DNA of 64,000 bases, from NCBI RefSeq assembly GCF_018688335.1, contig NZ_CP061316.1:868001-932000 (forward strand). The letters run 5' to 3'. Numbering within the stretch: position 1 is the stretch's first letter; every line of letters begins with the position of its first letter. The notes under the pieces were generated by a model. The model made no database searches. It was not told the DNA's origin and was given only the letters and a program-made list of their open reading frames with translations. Positions 57,864 through 64,000 of this stretch are shown here, one piece after another. The position numbers and the translations under genes were made by a program. Source of the stretch: Polynucleobacter sp. AP-Jannik-300A-C4 (GTDB taxonomy: Bacteria; Pseudomonadota; Gammaproteobacteria; Burkholderiales; Burkholderiaceae).

Positions 57864-59852
57864 ATGGCTACACGTAAAACTTCCGAATACAGCGAATCAT
57901 CCATTCAGGTTCTAAAAGGTCTTGAACCCGTCCGTCAGCGGCCGGGAATGTACACCCGCACCGATAATCCCTTGCACATCATCCAAGAGGTACTTGATAA
58001 CGCTTCTGATGAGGCTTTAGGCGGATTTGGTAAGCAAATCATCGTGACTTTGCATACCGATAGCAGTGTGAGCGTGGAAGACGACGGTCGTGGAATCCCC
58101 GTTGGTATGCATCCAACTGAGAAATTACCCGTTGTAGAAATTGTCTTTACCCAACTTCATGCTGGCGGTAAGTTTGAAAAAGGTACTGGTGGCGCCTATG
58201 CTTTCTCTGGTGGTTTGCATGGTGTCGGTGTTTCTGTAACAAACGCCTTATCGAAGCGCCTAGAGGTCACTGTCTGGCGTGAAGGCCAAATTTCTACTTT
58301 GACCTTTGCTGATGGCAAGGTCATCGAAAAGCTCAAAACTAGCGCTGCTGGTAAAGAAGATAAATCTCACGGCACCCGTGTGCGTGCATGGCCAGATGGC
58401 AAGTACTTTGATAGTGCGGCCATCCCGATGCCAGAACTCATTCGGCTCTTGCGTTCTAAAGCGGTATTGCTGCCAGGCGTCAAAGTCACCCTCATTCAAG
58501 AGAAGTCTGGCGAGAGTCAAACTTGGCAATATGCCCAAGGCTTACGCGGTTATTTAAATGAAGCAATAGCTCAAGCTGGCCATGGCCCAGAAGTTATTCC
58601 ACCATTTGAGGGGGAGCAATACGCCACCGGCAATGGTGATGATGATTCCTTTGCTGAAGGCGAGGGTGCAGCCTGGGTTGTGACCTGGACTGAAGATGGA
58701 CCACCGGTGCGTGAGAGTTACGTGAACTTAATTCCGACTCCAGCAGGCGGAACCCATGAGAGCGGATTGCGTGAAGGTCTCTTTAATGCCGTCAAAGGTT
58801 TTATTGAGATGCATGCTTTGCAGCCTAAGGGTGTGAAGCTCATGCCTGAGGACGTGTTTGCCCGCGCCTCATTTATTTTGTCTGCCAAAGTATTGGACCC
58901 ACAATTCCAGGGTCAAATCAAAGAGCGTTTGAACTCCAGAGATGCGGTACGCTTAGTTTCTGGTTACGCCAAATCGGCACTTGAGCTTTGGCTGAATGAG
59001 CATGTGGATTACGGTCGTAAATTAGCAGACTTAGTAATCAAGCAGGCGCAGGCACGAACCCGCGCCGGTCAAAAAGTCGAGAAGAAAAAATCCTCTGGTG
59101 TAGCAGTTCTACCTGGAAAACTGACCGACTGTGAGAGTCAAGACATTGGCCTTAATGAAATCTTCCTTGTTGAGGGTGATTCAGCTGGCGGCTCAGCCAA
59201 GATGGGTCGTAATAAAGAGTATCAAGCGATTTTGCCTCTGCGCGGTAAGGTTCTTAATACTTGGGAAGCGGAGCGTGATCGCTTATTTGCAAACAATGAA
59301 GTGCACGACATCGCTGTTGCGATTGGCGTAGATCCCCATGGCGCTAACGACAGTCCTGATTTGTCGAATTTGCGTTATGGCAAAGTCTGCATCTTGTCGG
59401 ATGCGGACGTCGATGGAGCCCATATTCAGGTATTGCTATTAACTTTGTTCTACAAGCATTTCCCGAAACTAATCGAATTAGGTCATGTGCATATTTCTAG
59501 GCCACCATTGTTTAGGGTGGATGCACCAGCACGTGGCAAAAAGCCTGCACAAAAAATCTATGCGCTAGATGCAAATGAACTCCAAGCTATTGAAGATAAG
59601 TTGCGCAAAGATGGCGTAAAAGAATCTGCTTGGCAGATTTCTCGCTTCAAAGGTTTGGGTGAGATGAGTGCTGAGCAATTGTGGGATACGACTTTAAATC
59701 CAGATACCCGTCGCCTCTTGCCGGTGACCTTGGGCACCTGGACGGAAGATGAAACAATTAAAACAATGGATATGTTGATGGGTAAATCCGAATCCGGGGC
59801 GCGTCGTGATTGGTTAGAAGAGCGCGGTAACGAAGTGGAGGCGGATATCTAA
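57864..59852 (+). CDS. parE: DNA topoisomerase IV subunit B
   Basis: A 662-residue ATPase subunit of topoisomerase IV, which decatenates daughter chromosomes. GHKL ATPase motifs are '[14 protein letters not shown]', '[12 protein letters not shown]' and '[14 protein letters not shown]'; the Toprim domain has '[14 protein letters not shown]' and '[11 protein letters not shown]'. ParE rather than GyrB is indicated by the length (no GyrB insertion) and by parC following directly. Confidence 0.93.
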   Translation: MATRKTSEYSESSIQVLKGLEPVRQRPGMYTRTDNPLHIIQEVLDNASDEALGGFGKQIIVTLHTDSSVSVEDDGRGIPVGMHPTEKLPVVEIVFTQLHAGGKFEKGTGGAYAFSGGLHGVGVSVTNALSKRLEVTVWREGQISTLTFADGKVIEKLKTSAAGKEDKSHGTRVRAWPDGKYFDSAAIPMPELIRLLRSKAVLLPGVKVTLIQEKSGESQTWQYAQGLRGYLNEAIAQAGHGPEVIPPFEGEQYATGNGDDDSFAEGEGAAWVVTWTEDGPPVRESYVNLIPTPAGGTHESGLREGLFNAVKGFIEMHALQPKGVKLMPEDVFARASFILSAKVLDPQFQGQIKERLNSRDAVRLVSGYAKSALELWLNEHVDYGRKLADLVIKQAQARTRAGQKVEKKKSSGVAVLPGKLTDCESQDIGLNEIFLVEGDSAGGSAKMGRNKEYQAILPLRGKVLNTWEAERDRLFANNEVHDIAVAIGVDPHGANDSPDLSNLRYGKVCILSDADVDGAHIQVLLLTLFYKHFPKLIELGHVHISRPPLFRVDAPARGKKPAQKIYALDANELQAIEDKLRKDGVKESAWQISRFKGLGEMSAEQLWDTTLNPDTRRLLPVTLGTWTEDETIKTMDMLMGKSESGARRDWLEERGNEVEADI

Positions 59853-62299
59853 TGGCGATTAAAAAAACTCCAGGCGGTAACAAACCAGTAGAGCAAGCGG
59901 ACTTGTTTGCAGGTGAACCTATTGAAATGAATGTTGTTGAAGTTGACGAGCCAATTACTGCTGAAGCAGGCGGCCCGAAAGATCCTCATGATCCAAAAAA
60001 GATTGAGCTCAATGAAGATGACAAAGACAGCCTCACCTTGGCAGTCTATGCTGAGCGGGCTTACTTAGATTACGCAATCAGCGTTGTTAAGGGCCGCGCC
60101 TTACCCGATGTATCGGATGGTCAAAAGCCAGTACAGCGCCGTATTCTGTTCTCAATGAGTGAGATGGGTTTACGCGCTGACGCTAAACCTGTGAAGAGTG
60201 CTCGCGTGGTTGGTGATGTTCTCGGTAAGTTTCATCCCCATGGCGACCAATCTGCCTACGACGCATTAGTGCGTCTTGCCCAAAGCTTTTCACTGCGATA
60301 TCCGCTGATCGATGGTCAGGGTAACTTTGGTTCACGTGATGGCGATGGTGCGGCAGCAATGCGTTACACCGAAGCGCGTTTAACCAAGATTGCTGGACTC
60401 TTACTCAGTGAGATTGATGAAGGCACGGTGGACTTTGCACCGAACTACGACGGATCTTTTCAGGAGCCTAAGTTATTACCAGCACGCTTACCCTTTGTTC
60501 TATTGAACGGAGCATCCGGTATTGCGGTAGGTATGGCAACAGAAATCCCTTCACATAACTTACGTGAAGTCGCTAGCGCGGCGATTGCTTTAATGAAGTC
60601 TCCGAAGATGAGTACTTCAGAACTATTGGAGATCATGCCTGGCCCAGACTATCCAGGTGGTGGTCAAATCATTTCTTCCTCGGCTGAAATTGCACAGATT
60701 TATGAAGCAGGTCGTGGTAGCCTCAAAGTTCGTGCTCGCTGGTCTATTGAAGAGCTAGCTCGTGGCCAATGGCAAGTTGTGGTGAATGAGTTACCGCCAT
60801 CCACATCATCTCAACGTGTATTACAAGAGATTGAAGAAATTACCAATCCAAAAGTGAAGGTTGGTAAAAAGACATTAACTCCTGAGCAAAACAATCTCAA
60901 ATCCACCATTTTGAATGTTCTCGATGGTGTACGTGACGAGTCGAGCAAAGATGCCGCTGTGCGTTTGGTATTTGAGCCTAAGAGTAAAAATATTGACGTT
61001 AATGAGTTCGTCAACTTATTACTGGCGCATACATCCTTGGAATCCAATGCGCCAATGAACTTGGTGATGATTGGTACCGATGGTCGCCCACGTCAAAAAG
61101 GTCTCAAAGAGATTATTGCTGAGTGGATTTCTTTCAGAGTTGGAACTGTTACACGACGTACTCAGCATCGCTTGGGTAAAGTCAACGATCGGATGCATAT
61201 TTTGGAAGGACGCCTCATTGTTCTTCTCAATATTGACAAGGTCATTAAGATCATTCGTAATAGCGACGAGCCTAAGGCTGACCTCATTAAAGAATTTAAG
61301 CTGAGCGATCGTCAAGCCGAAGATATTTTGGATATCCGTTTGCGTCAGTTGGCTCGACTGGAAGGCATCAAGATTGAGCAAGAGTTAAAAGAGCTCAAGT
61401 CTGAGCGTGATGATCTTGAAGGTTTATTGCAGAGCGATACCGTATTACGCAAGCGCATTATCAAAGAAATCGAGTCTGACATGAAGGATTTTGGCGATGA
61501 TCGCCGTACCTTGATTCAGGAAGATAAGCGCGCTGTTGCCGAGACTAAGGTATTGGATGAACCAGTAACTGTGATCGTGTCTCAAAAGGGTTGGGTACGT
61601 GTACGCCAGGGTCACGAGCATGATGCAACGCAGTTTGGCTTCAAAGCGGGTGATGCTCTCTACGGCACGTTTGAGTGCCGCACAGTTGATGTGATGCAAG
61701 GCTTTGGTAGTGATGGCCGTGTCTATACAGTTCCCGTCAGTGAATTGCCAGGCGCTCGTGGAGATGGTTCGCCATTAACAAGCTTTGTGAACTTGGCAGC
61801 TGGATCGCAGATGGTGGCCTACTATGCCGGTCAATCTGATGATCTTGTACTGATCTCAACTCGATCTGGTAATGGCTTCCTAGCAAACGTTGCAGACATG
61901 ACTACCCGTAATAAGGCTGGTAAGTCATTCGTTGGCATCGATAGCAAATTCCCAGGCGGTGATGCACCGCTCGGAGCTGCTAAGGTGACTGCTGGCATGA
62001 AGCAAGTTGCCTGCTTATCTGAAAGCTCTAAGTTGCTAGTTTTCCCGCTCGATGAACTCAAGCGTTTACCTACTGGTGGTAAAGGTGTGATTTTGATGGG
62101 CTTGGACGATAAGGAGAAACTGGCTTCTGCAATTGCGGTGGGTGCTGATGGGGCGACTTATTCTGGTGCTGGTCGTGCAGGCAAGCCAACAGAGTTGAGT
62201 CTCGACGCAAAAACTCTGAAGTCTTTTGCAGGTAATCGCGCTCGTAAGGGACACTTTGTAGAGCCAAGACTCAAGGATGGAAAGCTAAAAGCGAACTAA
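59852..62299 (+). CDS. parC: DNA topoisomerase IV subunit A
   Basis: An 815-residue cleavage subunit. The catalytic Tyr is in '[14 protein letters not shown]', and '[18 protein letters not shown]' and '[18 protein letters not shown]' are core motifs, the last including the quinolone-resistance region. The C-terminal beta-pinwheel is shortened compared with GyrA. The first ~55 residues are an acidic extension not found in E. coli ParC. The ATG overlaps the parE stop (TAATG). Confidence 0.94.
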   Translation: MAIKKTPGGNKPVEQADLFAGEPIEMNVVEVDEPITAEAGGPKDPHDPKKIELNEDDKDSLTLAVYAERAYLDYAISVVKGRALPDVSDGQKPVQRRILFSMSEMGLRADAKPVKSARVVGDVLGKFHPHGDQSAYDALVRLAQSFSLRYPLIDGQGNFGSRDGDGAAAMRYTEARLTKIAGLLLSEIDEGTVDFAPNYDGSFQEPKLLPARLPFVLLNGASGIAVGMATEIPSHNLREVASAAIALMKSPKMSTSELLEIMPGPDYPGGGQIISSSAEIAQIYEAGRGSLKVRARWSIEELARGQWQVVVNELPPSTSSQRVLQEIEEITNPKVKVGKKTLTPEQNNLKSTILNVLDGVRDESSKDAAVRLVFEPKSKNIDVNEFVNLLLAHTSLESNAPMNLVMIGTDGRPRQKGLKEIIAEWISFRVGTVTRRTQHRLGKVNDRMHILEGRLIVLLNIDKVIKIIRNSDEPKADLIKEFKLSDRQAEDILDIRLRQLARLEGIKIEQELKELKSERDDLEGLLQSDTVLRKRIIKEIESDMKDFGDDRRTLIQEDKRAVAETKVLDEPVTVIVSQKGWVRVRQGHEHDATQFGFKAGDALYGTFECRTVDVMQGFGSDGRVYTVPVSELPGARGDGSPLTSFVNLAAGSQMVAYYAGQSDDLVLISTRSGNGFLANVADMTTRNKAGKSFVGIDSKFPGGDAPLGAAKVTAGMKQVACLSESSKLLVFPLDELKRLPTGGKGVILMGLDDKEKLASAIAVGADGATYSGAGRAGKPTELSLDAKTLKSFAGNRARKGHFVEPRLKDGKLKAN

Positions 62300-62326
62300 G
62301 ATTCTTCGCTCAGCTTCTCAGAACTT

Positions 62327-62359
62327 AAAAAATCCGGTCATTATCTGATCGAATTTTTT
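62327..62359. terminator. Bidirectional terminator between parC and xdhC
   Basis: AAAAAATCCGGTCA (62327-62340) pairs imperfectly with TGATCGAATTTTTT (62346-62359) across TTATC, with one G-T and one mismatch. A and T runs on either side suit the convergent parC and XdhC-family genes. Confidence 0.75.
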
Positions 62360-62368
62360 ATTATCAAC

Positions 62369-63328
62369 TCAGACTTTCTTGGGGATTGGTAGGCCGTACT
62401 TAACTGAAATCACTTCAGCCAAAATAGATACAGCGATTTCTGGTGGGGTTAAGGCGCCAATAAATAGGCCAACAGGACCATGGAGGCGTTCAACCTGTTC
62501 CTGTGTCACATCAAACTCGAGCAAGCGGGCTTTACGTTTCTGAGTATTGATTCTGCTACCCAGCGCACCAACATAAAAAGCGGGAGACTTTAATGCCTCC
62601 ATTAAGGCCATGTCATCCAGCTTCGGATCGTGCGTTAACGCAACTACAGCTGTATGAGAGTCAACCCCGATTTCTAGGAGGACGTCATCCGGCATGCCCT
62701 TGATAAATTGAATGTGCTCGCGATTAATTCCTTCTGCATACTCCTCACGTGGATCAATCACAATGACTTCAAAGTCAGAGGCGAGCGCAAAATCAGCGGT
62801 ATAAATCGAGAGTTGGCCTGCGCCAATGATGACCATGCGCCAGCGTGGACCATAAGTAGTTTTCATCAGTCGCTCATCACAGATGAAAGCCTCATTACGA
62901 TCACCAGCATTTAGCGTCGATTTTCCTGTTGAGAGATCAACCGTGCGCGAAGTGATTTGGTGATTAGAGATGGATGTCAAAATGGATTCCAGAATCGCTA
63001 ATTCCGGTTTTGGTTCTACCAATAAGCGTAGCGTTCCACCGCAAGGTAGGCCAAAGCGGGCAGCTTCTTGTTGGCTAACCCCGTAGATCACCATTTCAGG
63101 CAAATCCTTTGTGAGGATTTCAGTTTGGACACGTCGAATCAAGTCATCTTCTACACACCCGCCAGAAACCGATCCAGTAACTTGTCCATCGCCACGAATA
63201 GCCAACCAAGAGCCTATGGGCCTTGGAGCAGAGCCCCATGTTTGAACAACTGTAGCGATGGCGACAGGATGGCCGGATTTGAGCCAATCAACGGCAGCTT
63301 TTAATACGCTTAAATCGGTGCTATTCAT
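62369..63328 (-). CDS. XdhC/CoxI-family molybdenum enzyme maturation factor
   Basis: A 319-residue protein with the N-terminal XdhC/CoxI domain ('AIATVVQTWGSAPRPIGSWLAI', 'SGGCVEDDLI') and a C-terminal Rossmann domain ('MVIIGAGQLSIYTADFAL', 'GALGSRINTQKRKARL'). XdhC proteins bind molybdenum cofactor and help insert its sulfurated form into xanthine dehydrogenase-type hydroxylases. It is divergent from a MocA-like gene, a common pairing; the hydroxylase itself is outside the window. Confidence 0.88.
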   Translation of the reverse strand: MNSTDLSVLKAAVDWLKSGHPVAIATVVQTWGSAPRPIGSWLAIRGDGQVTGSVSGGCVEDDLIRRVQTEILTKDLPEMVIYGVSQQEAARFGLPCGGTLRLLVEPKPELAILESILTSISNHQITSRTVDLSTGKSTLNAGDRNEAFICDERLMKTTYGPRWRMVIIGAGQLSIYTADFALASDFEVIVIDPREEYAEGINREHIQFIKGMPDDVLLEIGVDSHTAVVALTHDPKLDDMALMEALKSPAFYVGALGSRINTQKRKARLLEFDVTQEQVERLHGPVGLFIGALTPPEIAVSILAEVISVKYGLPIPKKV

Positions 63329-63393
63329 CTCTTATCTTTAATATTTTTTTGTATTTATTATTTTTTACTAGCAATCTAATTATTATCACCTTA

Positions 63394-64000
63394 ATGACAA
63401 GTTCTAGCCCATCCACTCAAACCTCGCCATTACGCTTGGCTGTGCTGTTATTGGCAGCAGGTGAGGGTAGTCGGCTGGGAGCGTACCCTAAAGCCTTGCT
63501 TTGTAAAGATGGTCAGACTCTTTTGCAGCGCTTTTCGAGTGCAATCCAAGAATTTAGTCCAATTGAGTATCTAGTGGTGACAGGCTTTCATGCGGAGGCG
63601 ATCCATTCGGAGCTTACTAAGTTGAATGCCTTGCTAGCTTGCCCCATTAAGGCTATTCAAAATCCTATCCCTGAAAGAGGTCAACCCTCATCTGTTCGCC
63701 TAGGACTTGAGTCTCTCCATGGAAACTTTGACGTTTTGTTAATTGCACTATCCGATCAGCCAGAAGTGGGGGCAAAGGAAGTTCAAGAGTTATTGGATGA
63801 GTATGACAAGCGTGAGAGTGGTCAAGAAATCATTCTCCCGGTAGTAAAAGGGAGGCGTGGCAACCCCGTTCTATTTTCACGTAAAGCAGTAATGGATGTG
63901 TTAGCAAGTCCAGACATGGTTTGCCGAAAATATATGGATATCCATCCTGACCTCGTCAGACTGATGGCCACAAGTAATGAAGCATTCATAATGGATGTCG
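63394..64000 (+). CDS. MocA-type molybdenum cofactor nucleotidyltransferase (partial, 3' end missing)
   Basis: A frame from ATG 63394 stays open to the window edge, giving 202 codons. The NTP-transferase signature 'LLLAAGEGSRLGAYPKALL' is at about residues 18-36, with 'LIALSDQPEV' as the metal-binding Asp region and 'GRRGNPVLFS' further on. MocA adds CMP to molybdopterin to make the dinucleotide cofactor of XDH-family enzymes. MobA or a related sugar nucleotidyltransferase is possible, but divergence from XdhC supports MocA. Confidence 0.85.
   Translation, partial: MTSSSPSTQTSPLRLAVLLLAAGEGSRLGAYPKALLCKDGQTLLQRFSSAIQEFSPIEYLVVTGFHAEAIHSELTKLNALLACPIKAIQNPIPERGQPSSVRLGLESLHGNFDVLLIALSDQPEVGAKEVQELLDEYDKRESGQEIILPVVKGRRGNPVLFSRKAVMDVLASPDMVCRKYMDIHPDLVRLMATSNEAFIMDV

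Noticed and set aside
57864..62299. gyrB-gyrA rather than parE-parC
   Set aside because: The lengths (662 and 815 residues), the adjacent overlapping arrangement and the absence of a GyrB insertion favour topoisomerase IV.

Overview
The window looks like core chromosome of a betaproteobacterium of the family Burkholderiaceae, most probably Polynucleobacter or a close relative. This rests on recognised protein families, a gene order typical of the family (rplT-pheS-pheT-ihfA-merR-tRNA-Pro; odhA-odhB-lpdA-zapE; dapA-bamC; lysC-tRNA-Ser), an H-NS protein of the short beta-proteobacterial type, moderate GC and tightly packed genes. No database search was possible, so the genus is an inference. 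There is no prophage, insertion sequence, CRISPR array, rRNA operon or large island. Most genes are housekeeping; accessory material is confined to small pockets.

Layout. 0-4.9 kb: end of the translation operon (rplT, pheS, pheT, ihfA, a MerR regulator), tRNA-Pro(GGG) and a hotdog thioesterase. 5-6.4 kb: H-NS and, convergent to it, an excisionase-type HTH fused to a degenerate receiver-like domain. 6.4-17.9 kb: a long plus-strand block with 2-oxoglutarate dehydrogenase (odhA, odhB, lpdA), zapE, a PHP phosphoesterase, trpS, a methyltransferase, dapA and bamC. 18-29.3 kb: mixed housekeeping (roxA, slyD, cysE, trmJ, suhB, lpxH, ppiB, cysS, a 3-methyladenine glycosylase, accA, tilS). 29.3-31.5 kb: a ParE/RHH toxin-antitoxin pair with a palindromic operator, lysC and tRNA-Ser(GCT). 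31.8-39 kb: a branched-chain-type ABC transporter (livKHMGF) ending in an M20 hydrolase, with a convergent amidase. 39.1-41.2 kb: a small accessory cassette (59-aa HTH/CxxC protein, secreted 98-aa protein, zinc-ribbon Smr protein) followed by yqjD-yqjE-yqjK. 41.2-47.7 kb: apt and an MTA/SAH-type nucleosidase (divergent), fadD, an outer-membrane MetA-like protein, trhP and an unknown protein. 47.7-54.8 kb: thiamine biosynthesis (thiD; thiC-thiO-thiS-thiG-thiE under a TPP riboswitch) next to a DUF4743-type Nudix hydrolase. 54.8-57.8 kb: an inverted pair of perfect DnaA boxes beside tRNA-Arg(CCT), a small membrane peptide, an MFS transporter and a CoA-transferase. 57.8-64 kb: parE-parC, an XdhC-family protein and a divergent MocA-type nucleotidyltransferase cut by the window edge.

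Functional links. The thi genes form one regulatory unit: the riboswitch leader contains mutually exclusive helices that would hide the thiC Shine-Dalgarno when TPP is bound. The neighbouring Nudix family is known to clear damaged thiamine diphosphate. apt and the nucleosidase fit adenine salvage. The liv transporter plus M20 hydrolase suggest uptake and cleavage of an amide or peptide-like nutrient. XdhC and MocA belong to molybdenum-hydroxylase maturation.

I found no clear new large system. The sites most worth a second look are the DnaA-box cluster at 55.0 kb, the hand-derived riboswitch switching model at 53.75-53.89 kb, the 39.1-40.2 kb cassette and the HTH/pseudo-receiver regulator at 5.5 kb.
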